Positions 1 to 11,937 of a DNA stretch of 64,000 nucleotides are shown here, piece after piece (position 1 is the first letter of the stretch; the number at the start of each line of letters is the position of its first letter). The notes beneath the pieces are model-generated. The model had not been told where the DNA came from. It saw only the letters and a list, made by a program, of their open reading frames with translations, and made no database searches. The DNA is from Mimachlamys varia (Eukaryota > Mollusca > Bivalvia > Pectinida > Pectinidae), in the NCBI GenBank assembly GCA_947623455.1, contig OX392530.1:34813405-34877404 (forward strand). The letters are read 5' to 3'. Both the position numbers and the translations under genes were made by a program.

Positions 1-432
1 TAAGGCAGCCTATGGACCAACGATACAACAAAATATGTCACAAACGTGATTGTTGTCACATCAGCTAAATATTGAAAGTGGAAGATACAGCAAAATTAGA
101 TAATCATAAAAACAGGATTTGTACATTATGTGATAAGAGAGATATTGAAGATTAATTCCATTTTATTCTTAGTGCCCTTTTCATGTTTATGTAGATTTAC
201 GTGCTAATTGTATAGTATACTATTTCCGTAGACCTGGCGTATTCAAATCTATCCAGCTACTTTGTGTAATAATGTTAAAGAAATAAATATATAATTATCC
301 GTTTTGCATTTATATGTGATTCAGAAGCATTGCACGAGTATCCTCGCAATTGCTTTGTATATACAACACAGTATATAGCAATTGATACAATTTTTAAGAG
401 GTAACTCACTTTGATATGAGGTACATACGGGG
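1..432. other. No feature seen
   Basis: AT-rich sequence without a recognisable ORF or repeat. Confidence 0.5.
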
Positions 433-600
433 GATATCGAGTTGGTGAAGTGGTAACGGCCGCAGGTATTTCTGGCTAGGCGATTAGGTGCCGGAGATCG
501 TGAGTTCGAGGCCCGGATAGGGCACGTGTCATAAAATTGTCATCCTTCGTCAATTGTGTTTTCGTGTTATTTGTAATATATTAAACACAATGTCTCATAT
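433..600 (+). mobile_element. tRNA-derived SINE, family 1, copy 1
   Basis: Box A-like GTTGGTGAAGTGGTAACGG and box B-like GAGTTCGAGG, with a long spacer as in class II tRNAs, then CATCCTTCGTC...TTTTCGTGTTATTTGTAATA. Matches 12279-12435. Confidence 0.65.
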
Positions 601-1142
601 ACACTTAGTATTCACTATTCACTATGGGCTGTAAGACCCTCGGAATGGAATTGAATTGAAATCTGGCCTGGCCTTACCTAAACGTGTAGACATCCCTATC
701 GCGTGCGACGGTTGTTATTTCGAGGGTAAAATCCACAAGGTTAATTACTATATGTGGCTTCAGTCACAGGGACCAGGCTACACTTGCCAGTTTTTAGCTC
801 TTCTAAATATATGCTATATATCAAAACACATTGTTGATGGGTTTGAAGTGCAGTCCCGTCTTGTAAGTGCTCTTGAATTTAAATTTTAAAGTATCTCATG
901 TATAGGAAACGTTTGTATTCGTTCAATTAATTAATAATGGTATAGAAGGAAACAAAACATATAAACAACATAACTAAGTAAGTTTTAGAAAGGATAGAAG
1001 TACGAAGTCGCCCATTTCCCACCCCACCCTAAACCCCTTCCTGTCCCCACCCATAAATATATAAGGGAACCCATATATATTCCATGCACTGCTCATACTC
1101 TCCAGGTACACCTTAAACTACACTTCCATTAACAAACCAAGT

Positions 1143-1642
1143 CTTATGCACTCTAACTCAAATATTATGTTAACTACCCCCCTCATCCTTATACCCTACT
1201 AAGCTTATGCACTCTAACTCATACATAATGTTAACTACCCCCCCCCCCTTATCATTATACCCTACTAAGCTTATGCACTCTAACTAAAACATAATGTTAA
1301 CTACCCCCCCCCCCCCCCCTCTTATCCTTATACCCTACTAAGCTTATTCACTCTACCTCATACATAATGTTAACTACCCCCCTTATCCGTATACCCTACT
1401 AAGCTTATTCACTCTAACTCATACATAATGTTAACTACCCCCCTCATCCTTATACCCTACTAAGCTTATTCACTCTAACTCATACATAATGTTAACTACC
1501 CCCTCCTTATTCCCTACTAAGCTTCTGCACTCTACCTCATACATAATATTAACTATCCCCCTCTTATCCTTAAACCCTACTAAGCTTATGCACACCTCAT
1601 ACATAATATCACTATCTCCCCTTTTATCCTTATACCCTACTA
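1143..1642. repeat. 61-bp tandem repeat
   Basis: About eight copies of a ~61-bp unit running from CTTATGCACTCTAACTCATA through ATGTTAACTA, a C-run of 5-15, TTATACCCTACTAAG. The C-run length varies most. Confidence 0.85.
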
Positions 1643-2493
1643 TACGCGCATATTAAAATCCCAGCACCTCAACAACACCCTACCAACCTATATAAAACCC
1701 CAAGCATGATATAAACCTTACCCTCGTCGATCCCTACCTACAATCTCATGCATATCAACCCAAACCCTATTAAAAAGGCGTTTAGATGGACATCCAACCT
1801 ATAATAAACTAACTAATCAAAGCATTACAAAGGTATGGGTTAAACGGCCATAGGACCCATGGCGACCCTGACTTGTTTCTGGTCTTGCGTATGGTCTCGA
1901 GATGGCTCATAATATTACAGCGGCCAGCTAGCGCTAACTAGCACCCAGTACCTACCACTACGCCACGCCAGACTTGTACATTTTAAAATACAATGCACTT
2001 TTTAAACTCGAAGTCGCTCGCTAAACAAAACAAAAGAGAACACAATTGGATAAAATATGATATAGGTATAGATATGCGACTTCGTTCACTAACCCACCCC
2101 ACCCCCATTCCCCACCCCCATCCCCCACCCCCTGAGGGAAGGCAACTTCCCTCACGCCGGTTGGACACAAATATATATCATTTGCGGTTATAGCGGCGCT
2201 GACCAAGCAAGCAAGCAAATAGCTACACTGAATTTATAAAACAAGGTACATCTATAGTTTTTCATTATTATAAAAAGGCTGATCATCCAAGTGTCATTTA
2301 TAATAATATAACTGCTGCCATTAGATGCCTATATGTAGAGGAAGACCCCCATCCAATGACCGCGAAAGGCCAGCGCGTGTAAAAAGGACACTCGCAAAAA
2401 AAGTGATTTTTTTTTTATTAAATCCTTCTTATATTTCCTATATGTCCGTAGCTTTTTGAATCCGGTGGTACAGTTACTGTTATTGATTTATGC

Positions 2494-2808
2494 TCGAGTG
2501 ACCACCTGTGGATCACCTGTGGGCTGGTTCTCTACCTTTACCCCCGTGCTCCCTCTACCACCAATTACAGCCCCTGGGGCATACACTTTGGTCAGCCTTG
2601 ATCTATAATCAGTGTCAAATTCTTGAATATACACTTTTATATACTGACTACACGAGTCTTCCTTTGTGACTTCATTTCCGGTCTTATGGTAAAATGGTCA
2701 AACCTTCGTATTCTTTGAAAAAAATAAATCGTGAGAATTATCTCACATATTATTACCAATCTTTCCATTCACGAAAGATGGTTCAGCATGCAGTGCAGTT
2801 ACCGTATA
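2494..2808 (+). repeat. Dispersed repeat, inverted partner at 5817-6243
   Basis: Shares CGAGTGACCACCTGTGG, AATTACAGCCCCTGGGGCATACA, ATAATCAGTGTC and CAATCTTTCCAT...GGTTCAGCA in the same order with the reverse complement of 5817-6243. Confidence 0.6.
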
Positions 2809-2891
2809 ACTTTAAAATCTATGATTTATTGACAACGTGTTAATAACTTTTTTGCTAATTTTACAAAATTCACAATGCAAAATCAAACCAA

Positions 2892-3034
2892 AGTTGCTTA
2901 AGTTTCTGTCAGTTAATAATAAATATATATGTGTGAAATGAGCCTCCCATTACAGTAATACATTCTGTAATGGGCCGCGGCTCAATTTATATAAACATTT
3001 TTTTTTATATATACTGACAGAAACTCAAGCAACT
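2892..3034. mobile_element. Foldback (MITE-like) element
   Basis: Arms GTTGCTTAAGTTTCTGTCAGT and its complement at the other end, with an inner CCCATTACAG...CTGTAATGGG pair. Total about 140 bp, non-coding. Confidence 0.7.
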
Positions 3035-3240
3035 GTGATCTAACGTATTGAATCGGTCTTAAAATCGATTTACCTGGATATTTATACCAGAACTGATCGG
3101 CGAGTTAGTTACGATGACCGTGACCGCCTTTGTAATAATTAGCTCAGCAGGGAGTCAACATTCCCCACCGGTACTTCACTAGTCATTAGGTAGGGTCGAT
3201 CTTTCAATATAGCATGGACGTGTATATGTCACATATACGT

Positions 3241-3905
3241 CCCTGACTATCTAATTGACATTGAGTTGGGGGTGGGAGGGGGGTTGTAAAATTATCTAAA
3301 CCCAAAAATCTTATTACTCTTAAAACCTTACTTGATGTCAAACTGTATACATCTGTAGCAAATTGTCAGGTTCTTGTGATTTTAATTGTTAAATGAGGAA
3401 TCTTATGTTACCGAGATTTGAGATTTTGTCATTGTGTATCGTTTGTTTAAAGTATTAAGTAATGTACTTCCAATTATTCCAAAGAAAAGAGCCCTATTGT
3501 TTACAATTAAGTAAACCGCCACTCCTGATATAACCAGGGGCGGTATCTCCTTTTGTCTGCGTTATAAGTTAGGAAATAAAGATGTTGATGTAAGCATTTC
3601 CATACAAAATGAAATTCCTAATATAAGTCATTTATTATGAACAAAGTCAAACGAACGGGACCTTCATTCCAATATCTTTAAGATTCAACAGAGATATACT
3701 GTATTTCTCTTATTCAACTTTTTGTACCTTGTCCTTCATGTTAGATCAAAAGCAGCATGGTACGTGGGTGTGAAATGGTTTGAGGAGTGAACAATGTGTT
3801 TGTAATAATAAATACAATCGAATCATATATTTGTACATCTTGGGTTATGTGGAGACGCGACCTTGCATAACAATATCAGGGAATTACGAACCAGCTCAGC
3901 TGATT
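3241..3905. other. No gene seen
   Basis: AT-rich intergenic DNA; only a G-rich stretch (3265-3285) stands out. Confidence 0.5.
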
Positions 3906-4010
3906 CGGACCATTTGGCCTGGTGGTAACGTCCTGACTCCATAATCTAGAGGTCTCGGGTTCGCGCCCGGCTCGCTTCACTAGTTTCATTTTTGCTCCTC
4001 GTTGTAAAAT
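3906..4010 (+). mobile_element. tRNA-like SINE head, family 2
   Basis: TTGGCCTGGTGGTAACG (box A) and GGGTTCGCGCCC (box B) at tRNA spacing. The ends do not pair as an acceptor stem, so not a functional tRNA gene. Confidence 0.5.
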
Positions 4011-5564
4011 TTTGTTTATTTCCCGAGTGTGGACGTATGTATTAAATAAGAAGTGTGTGCATGTACGAAATGTACTATTTATCACAATGATAATTTCTTA
4101 AATATAATTCCAGCCCCTGGTACCCGATTAAACGTCACGTTGTGACGGATCTATTTGATTTGAATGCCTACGTCAGGTTCTATATGCCGTCACGTTTCGT
4201 AACACTTGTCAAAGACATAAATGTATAAAACTTCTATAGTATATCTCTGATAACTAGATCTGTATCCCTTCACACAACTTACAGCAATTGCTAAATCAGC
4301 AGAAGGTTGTAGTTTTTATACTCGCTAATACGCATTTTATAGTGTATGATATGGTACGGGTAAAAAAGACCAGAACAGCTGGGTACCATACTTGGGACAC
4401 GTGATGCCTGGTAAAGTCGATCCCTATACTTCCCCAAAGCAAGTACCATTTAATATGCATACAAATATTACATACAATAAACAATTCCCGATCCTTTTAG
4501 ACACCACTTATAAAAAAAACGCTAACCAGGTGCGTGGCCATCATTCAAGATTTCCATTTCATGACTAAACATACATTATTGTACCAGGTCAAGTTCTGCT
4601 AATACTTCACCGGCAGATAAACCATTGTTACATAGTGTACATTTCGAATATAAACTGATTGTAAAAGATCAGGTATCTCTCGAGTAGTATATTAGGTCAT
4701 ATAGAAAGCCCATGTGTTGTATCAATGCAATTTCATCGTATAGATCTATTTTTTATTAGTAAAAAGACTAAGATAGCTTCTAATTCCGTAGTACACACAG
4801 ACATACACACAGGAGAGTGACATAATAAATAGACACGCCGTTCAATAATGTACATTAAATGTTACAGTATTCAATAAACACATTTACAGATATATGTGAC
4901 ATATACGTCCCTGGTATAACTGTACCCCGTGGCTATTCCTCATGGCCACCTTCCTCACGAGTACGCAAACCTCTGTCACGGTTCACTGACCCATTTAATT
5001 GATGCTGGAGCGTCAATTAGGGTCGACTATTGGACACCCGGGACAGTTTAGTCTCACCTAGTATACAACTGGCTGTAGATACGGACTTAGATGTCAGAAT
5101 AAAGTGTGTGATTGAGTAGGGTCATGTTATTAAGAGAGTGTGATATAAATGAGTACAAGAAACAAAATCAAAATTCAAAATATAATTATGTAAATAAAAT
5201 CTTCAAATATAAATAAACAGTTAAGATCATTGTCGAGATGTAACGAATACTGGTAATGATGAAATATATACTTAGGGAATATATTATCCAGGGAGCAGAT
5301 TTCATACACCCGCCATCTTATCCATATATAGGAAAATAACGAAAATAAGAAAGAAATCGCACTCGACGACTGGGAGTTAGCCAGGAGAACGTGGACATAG
5401 GACAACAAAATATTTCTTATCGACACATCGGGCAGAACGCACGTGCTAATATCCAATACAACTGTAGCCGCGACTTCAACAAGTTCATCGAACACGTGAT
5501 ATCATCAGAACTATAAACCAATAAACTGGTCGTGTTATACGTTATAACTAGTCATATATATCGT

Positions 5565-5785
5565 GTCGGGTTGTGCAGTGGATAACGCACTTGCCTTTCA
5601 TCAAGGCAGCCGGGGTTCGATTCCCCAACCTGACGTGAAAAGGTATGGGGTCACCTGCCCGACCACGTGGTGGGTTTTCTCCGGGTACTCCCACAATAAG
5701 ACTCCTAGCGCGCTAACATCAGGGCAAACAGGAGTGATTAATATTAGTTGCATATTACGTTGAAAAATAAATAAAGTTTATACTA
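5565..5785 (+). mobile_element. tRNA-derived SINE, family 3, near full length
   Basis: The head (5565-5634) folds as a tRNA: GTCGGGTT pairs imperfectly with AACCTGAC, box A is GTGCAGTGGATAACG, box B is GGTTCGATTCC. It is followed by a GGGTTTTCTCCGGGTACTCC core, of a kind I recall from Meta-type SINEs of bivalves, and an AAATAAATAAAGTTTATA tail. The downstream core rules out a plain tRNA gene. Confidence 0.75.
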
Positions 5786-5816
5786 TATATATCGTGTCCC
5801 TGTGTTTGGCGGGACA

Positions 5817-6243
5817 GGGTAACTGTAGTGCTGAACCATATTTCGTGTATGGAAAGATTGATATATATATATTAAGTGAGATAATGATCACATAACATTT
5901 TGTTTTTGTCAAAATAACGAAGTTTTGACCATTTTACTAAATTTCATACCTGAACACAAATCAGAAAATCACCGATTTTGCCATAAGAGCGGGAGTGACG
6001 TCACAACGGTAACCGCACTGACTTGTGTAGCCATTATATTAGAATAGTATGAATCGTATCACGACTTCTTATTTGCAGAGAGTCTTATATTCAAGAAAAT
6101 GACACTGATTATATCTATAGGCTGTACAGAGTTCATAAATGACCCTCCTGATAATTGCAAGGTGTTGTATGCCCCAGGGGCAGTAATTAGTGGGGAGGTG
6201 GGTCGGGAGTCCCACAGGTGTGCGGCACACGTGGTCACTCGAC
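5817..6243 (-). repeat. Dispersed repeat, inverted partner of 2494-2808
   Basis: Reverse-complement relative of 2494-2808, longer by internal insertions. No coding sequence was recognised in either copy. Confidence 0.6.
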
Positions 6244-6479
6244 AATAGATCGATTACCATCGGCAGGGACGTATATACATATACGTCCCTGCCACCGGTT
6301 CGCTAACATAATTAACAGGTTATTAATTCGTGGAAAACCTGTTACAGACTTCAGAACAAACATTAGATATGATTATGCAGAGACGTATATGTGTGTGTCT
6401 CACATATACGTCCCTGGATTATGTATTAATTTTCTCATATTTGATTTCATCAGGGACATACATGTATTCGTCCCTGATT

Positions 6480-8390
6480 TCATAAAGTACCGCTAAAACG
6501 GCGTGTGTATTCACTGATGGTCGCCATCATTGATTGCATACACATATCAGCAGGAACTGATCGTAACACCTGTCAGCCTGCACCTGTTAAAATGCACACT
6601 GAAAAATATGGATGCATATTTGGTCGGCTGTATACATACAAACTACTTAGAAACAACCTCAAAAAACAAGGGAAGGGTATTGATGTAACTATAGACCACG
6701 GACTTGGATATGATCTATAAATCCGTGTATAGACTCAGAACTTCGAAAACCATATATTTTATTGCATTTATTTACATCATATGGAATCATAAAACAATCC
6801 TTTTAATATGTACAATGTACTTAATCTATATTGAAAAATAAAAATACATAACTTTTATTTTACTAATGTGTTCGACCTGTATAACCTGTTTTGACGGGTA
6901 TAACATTTCGACTTCTTTTATTCTTATGTTCGAGAAATAATACGCGTGGATAAAGGTAATAGCTTTCCATTCATTGAAACATATGTATGTCTATGCAGTA
7001 TGAAAAAAAGTAAGCGTGAATATTGTAGAATAAAAGGAACATGAGGGAAATCCCGATGTTACCTGTCTTTAGGCACAAACATCGAAAAAGAAAACCAGAA
7101 GAATTTATTTCGAATTCTGTTCAAGGAAAAAATGAGATTAAGCATTTGAAACCCTCTGTGTTTTACTGGCAAGAAATGAACTTGGAACATCTTTTGAAAA
7201 TAAGATGAGATAATTACTTAATTGGATTTTATCCGCTTTTATTATTATTGTTTTTTAAATGAAATATGAAAAAATATCAAATGTGATACAGACATATCAT
7301 TCAATTTTTCAACAGCATTTGTCATGTTGAAAAGAAGAGTCAAATTTGAATTTTTATTAAATAAAGTGACATCAGGGACGTATGTGACATGTACTGCGTG
7401 GCTTGACGGCGAGTTCTGGAAATTTCAAAAAGTACACTCGATATTCCATTCAAAGTCGAGATCTAACTACAGATCTAGAGTACACATTTCAAAATGATAA
7501 AGAGTGGATAATAACCGCAACGTACTCAACGGTTACCAGTTAGTTTCAACTTTGTTAGTTGCCCCCTCCCCCACACCCTCCTTCCAAGGTTATAATTACT
7601 TGCTATATATTTGAGTATCACGTTTCCCTGAATACATGCGGAGTTGGCTCCGGCCATTATCGAACTGACCAGGTAGATTATCCCACTAATCCGATTACGT
7701 AATATAATTGACACTAACTTGAGATGTACAATATTCAAAGTTATTATAAGAATTGAACAAATGATATTTTAACATTACAAATGACACAGAGTATTACAAT
7801 ATGATTGCGAATCTATGGGTATGAATTTGAACAATCAATATAAAAAAAATTGATGAAAGTATAAAAAAAGGTATTTCAAGGACGATTTCAGATTCTCTCT
7901 CCCCACCCGCCCCCTTTATATGGTACGTCTCTTGATTTCACTGTCAATACAAGCATAATAGACGTAAGCAAATATGACTCAATTTCTTGTGATCCCGTTG
8001 TGACGTCGCCATTACGTGTGCACAACTTTTAGCGGTTCGCGGTGCGCTTGATTAGCTTGTGGCAACACAGGTAAAAAAACAAAGTTTAACCTGTCGTAAC
8101 TTTGTAACCAGTCGGTCGATTTCGATGCGGTTTTCGACCTTGTATTAATGCAGGCACAACGAGTCTGATAATTTCAGATTCTATTTGCACTACAGTAACC
8201 CTTTAAGGGTTCTATTGTCTGACATTAGAACAAATACCGAAAATGCCGTGATAACAGAAATAATATTAGTCAAAACTTTGGATACACATACATGTCATTA
8301 TATTCCACTATACAAACGCTATGGAGTTAAACACGTATATTGTATGTCATCGTATCCTATATACATAAGCTGTACTACACAATCCAACTT
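6480..8390. other. No gene seen
   Basis: AT-rich. Small ORFs match nothing recognised. One half palindrome at 7373. Confidence 0.5.
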
Positions 8391-8460
8391 ATACATGTCA
8401 TTTTACCCTCCTGTACAGCAGCCGGGCTACACTTTCAAAGTTATGCATGACTTTGTAAAC

Positions 8461-8640
8461 TCGATTCCCCGACCGGATGTGAAAAGCTATGGAGTCAACT
8501 GCCTGGCCACGAGGGTTTTCTCCGCATGCTCCGGTTCCATCCTACACTAAGACTCCTCGTACGTTTACATCCGTGCCAACAAGACTGATTAATATAACCT
8601 GTTTCATAATTGTTGTAAAATAAATAAAGTTTATATTGTA
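8461..8640 (+). mobile_element. SINE family 3, 5'-truncated copy
   Basis: Shares the box B end (TCGATTCCCC), core (GGGTTTTCTCCGCATGCTCC) and tail (AAATAAATAAAGTTTATA) with 5565-5785. The 52-bp minisatellite starts directly after its tail. Confidence 0.7.
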
Positions 8641-8649
8641 TCCTCCTCT

Positions 8650-9310
8650 ACTGGGGCATGGCTACCATTGTATCATCCTTTACAGGGGCCGGGCTACACA
8701 GTCCAACATATACATGTCATTGTATCCTCCTCTACAGGGGCCGGGCTACACAGACAAACATATACATGTCATTGTATCCTCCTCTACATGGGCCGGGCTA
8801 CACAGACCAAAATATACATGTCATTGTATCCTCCTCTACAGGGGCCGGGTTACACAGACCAAAATATACATGTCATTGTATCCACATCTACAGGGACCGG
8901 GTTACACAGTCCAACATATACATGTCATTGTATCCTCCTCCACAGGGGCCGGGTTACACAGACCAAAATATACATGTCATTGTATCTACATCTTAAGGGG
9001 CCGGGTTACACAGACCAACTTATTGTCATGTCATTGTATCCACATCTACAGGGGCCGGACTACACAGACCAACATATACATGTCATGGTATCCTCCATTA
9101 CAGGGCCCGGGTTACACAGTCCAACATATACATGTCATTGTACCCTCCTTTACAGGGGCCGGGTTACACAGTCCAACATATACATGTCATTGTATCATTC
9201 TGTACAGGGGCCGGGCTTCACAGTCCAACATATACATGTCATTTTATCCTCCTGTACAGGGGCCGGACTACACAGACCAAAATATACATGTCATTGTATC
9301 CTCTTTTAGA
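8650..9310. repeat. 52-bp minisatellite, block 1
   Basis: About twelve copies of a 52-bp unit (TATACATGTCATTGTATCCT...GGGGCCGGGCTACACAG). Because 52 = 3n+1, successive units rotate frame, so all three plus frames read the same peptides (QGPGYT, TGAGLH, YRGRAT). An older lone unit is at 8393-8433. Confidence 0.9.
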
Positions 9311-9775
9311 AGGACCAAGTGTATGTGTGTGAGGGTGTGAGTGTGTGTATGTGAGGGTGTATGTGTGTGTGTGTGTTTGGCGTTCTTGTCTGTTACGTTC
9401 ACATACACGAAGTACTTATCATGGAGCTTGATATTTTCCTCCTCAGGGGCTGAGTTACACAGTCCAACATATACATGTCACTGTATTCACATCTTAAGGG
9501 GCCGGGTTACACAGACCAACATATTGTCATGTCATTGTATCCACCTCTACAGGGGCCGGGTTACACACCCCAACATATTGTCATGTCATTGTATCCACCT
9601 CTACAGGGGCCGGACTACACAGACCAATATATACATGTCATTGTATCCTTTTTTAGAAGGACCAAGTGTATGTGTGTGAGGGTGTGTGTATGTGAGGGTG
9701 TATGTGTGTGTGTGTTCGTGCGTTCTTGTCTGTTACGTTCACATACACGAAGTACTTATCATGGAGCTTGATAAG
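9311..9775. repeat. Higher-order duplication with 52-bp units and (GT)n spacer
   Basis: A GT-rich spacer plus the unique tail TTGTCTGTTACGTTCACATA...CATGGAGCTTGAT occurs at 9305-9450 and again at 9650-9775, separated by about four further 52-bp units. The whole cassette has been duplicated once. Confidence 0.8.
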
Positions 9776-10149
9776 TTTAAAGGAAAATTCACGTTTTCAG
9801 CTACAAATCAGAATGGAACGAGATTAATTAGTAACATCAAGTTATTCTTCATTCGTCAAATTGAAAAAGACAACATTGACCACTTTGTGGGGTGGGGGTA
9901 TACCTTTATGAGCTTCTTCTTATTTAGTTTTAATTACTTCAAAACAAAAAGTGAATTACTTTTAAAAGTACTAAATTACTGTATATTTCAAATCAGGGAA
10001 ACAGGAGATTCAGTGACTTGCTTGGACATACAGTCATACCGATTTTCAGGATTGAAACTTTGTGTTTCTCGGCTTGCAGTTTTGTCGAATTTGTCACTTG
10101 GCCGTCACGGGACAAATTTGTCCTGCCTTGACAAACTGAAACCCTATTT

Positions 10150-10640
10150 GGATCCGTCATCGTCCGTGTTATTCCGTATTCTTTCGTGATAGTCCGTGTA
10201 TCCGCCGGGTTCGCAGCGTGTTTGTCCGTGTTTGCTCCGTCTTTGTCCGTAGTAGCTCTGTGTACGTTCCGTGTAACCGCCATGAAGGGTCCGGGAACAA
10301 CCGTACCTCTACCGTCTTTATCCTCGATGGTCTGGGGTCTGAAATTTGTTTCGGAACTGTCAATGACGCACATGGACTATCAAGGCAGAGATACGGCTGT
10401 CCCCGGACACTACACGGCGGCTACACGACAGCAACACGGACTTTCCCGGATGTTGCTATCTCTCCGGACCCTCACGGGATAACACGGTAGTTTTGAACTT
10501 CCTAAAACTGCCGTGTTGGCCTGTCGGAGCCTAAAGGACATTCCCGGACGTTCTAGGACCAACAGGGATCCCCACGGAACTACATGACGGCTACACTGTT
10601 CACACGCCGGATCGTGCCGAATGTGATCCGTGTTGATCCG
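10150..10640. repeat. CCGTGT-rich block with inverted symmetry
   Basis: The left half is dense in TCCGTGT, the right half in ACACGGA. For example GTGTAACCGCCATGAAGGGTC (about 10271) mirrors the complement of 10406-10430. Higher in GC than its surroundings. The ORFs across it look compositional. Confidence 0.5.
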
Positions 10641-11841
10641 TAACCTATAATAAGGCACGCGTGTCAATTTCCTTCAGATTCTACACATTTTCTCATTTTT
10701 AAGCATATTGCGTTTATGGATAATATCATTTTTTCTGGAAATAAACAAAGTTTATAGTTAATATAATGTTTATCACATTTTTAGGCAATAATGTAAACAC
10801 ATTATCACTGTCGAAGAAAACTTCGCTATCGTAGGCCCAACCCAGTTACTTTTAACTAGGAGCATACAATCGGGTGAACTTTCTCCCCTAACTTGCCTCC
10901 TTAACGGTCTTACAACTAAGCTCGCTTCGCATGGCTTCACAACGTTATTTTTGTATAGACCAACGTGTGCGTGACGTCAGTTATATATGAATCGGTTAGG
11001 GTCGAAACTTATACATAGATTAAAAGATAACGGAAGCCGATCAATATCACACGAAAAAAAGGTGTCGTTATTTTGTGTGGTGAAATCAATTGAACTGATA
11101 GAGCCATGGGGAAATTTTTCGTAAGACTATATGTATCAGAACTTTCCATGGTTATAGAAAATTCGCTTTGCAATAGTCACTTGGGATGAAAAGTAAACAT
11201 TTTATTTGACAGATGAAGATAATTTTTTTGCGCCAATGCGTAAATTTGATAATACATCGCATGCTTCATAACCTTACTTGTGTGTACCATCTATAATAGT
11301 CAATCTTTGTGTAGGGGCCGGTGAAACGTGGAGACTACATGATTCCAGGTAAAAATAAGGACCTCTCGTCTGGCGCCCCACGCTCTCTCCACGTTCGAAG
11401 CAAACGTGGATAGCCGACGGAGAGTGGATAAGATATTATCCACGGTGGAGTGTGGAGTTGACATTTTCTATACCTTCTATCCACGCTCAATCTCTCCACC
11501 AGCAAACGTCACGTTCGTATACTCCCACGCGAAATGTAGTGTAAATCATGTTGCATTACAAAACAGTACCTGCAATAACTGGTTGAGTAACATGTGTATT
11601 CATGTGTAAGGTTGATTAAGGACGTTTATTACCCATATTTGCTCTTTCCTGTTTATGGAATAATTTCTTCTCTACTGATATTCTATTTGAAAAATATATT
11701 TATTTGGCATTATGTTTGAGGGGTTTAAATGGGTTAGCGCTATGTTACTAAGGTATAACGTAAAAGTAGCATCATAGGTATTATATTATGTATTATTAAT
11801 TAATTTTATTACGTTGATAGTATTTACAAAATTATAGATAC
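10641..11841. other. Expected 3' exon region of gene 1, nothing recognised
   Basis: The donor at 11841 requires a downstream exon, but neither a hydrophobic exon nor a tail like 29473-29661 or 27815-27966 is visible. 11365-11420 holds an imperfect hairpin around CCACGTTCGAAGCAAACGTGG. Confidence 0.5.
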
Positions 11842-11937
11842 CTTTACAATGCCCGTTGGTCTGATTACAAATACCATGTTTACAATTGTGTGGACAACTT
11901 TTATCACAAAAGGCATAATATTGTCCAGTTTTGCATC
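11842..11937 (-). CDS. Gene 1 exon 13: short EGF module, last exon recognised
   Basis: 32 codons with six cysteines (CKTGQYYAFC, SC, NC, IC, HC). The donor GTATCT implies at least one more exon below 11842. Its degenerate relative lies at 31462-31553 in gene 2. Confidence 0.8.

Larger units (their letters stand above)
3214..7395. repeat. Cluster of GGGACGTATATGT palindromes
   Basis: Hairpin-forming copies at 3214-3240, 6262-6293 (32 bp, nearly perfect), 6382-6417 and 6451-6476, with half copies at 4893-4912 and 7373-7388. Consensus arms are CAGGGACGTATATGT and its complement, loops 0-10 bases. Confidence 0.65.

Noticed and set aside
656..889. 77-codon ORF near the left end
   Set aside because: No domain, and no repeat or splice context to support it.
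1850..1975. tRNA-like SINE on the minus strand (TGGCGTAGTGGTAGGT box A)
   Set aside because: No convincing box B and no second copy in the window.
5565..5634. Possible genuine tRNA gene
   Set aside because: The head folds like a tRNA but is followed by a SINE core and tail shared with 8461-8640.
7610..7700. tRNA-like sequence on the minus strand
   Set aside because: Both promoter boxes match poorly.
8636..9340. 234-codon and overlapping plus-strand ORFs
   Set aside because: All frames read the same 52-bp minisatellite; no start context or domain.
9686..10189. 167-codon plus-strand ORF
   Set aside because: Starts in a GT microsatellite and shows no recognisable domain or composition of a gene.
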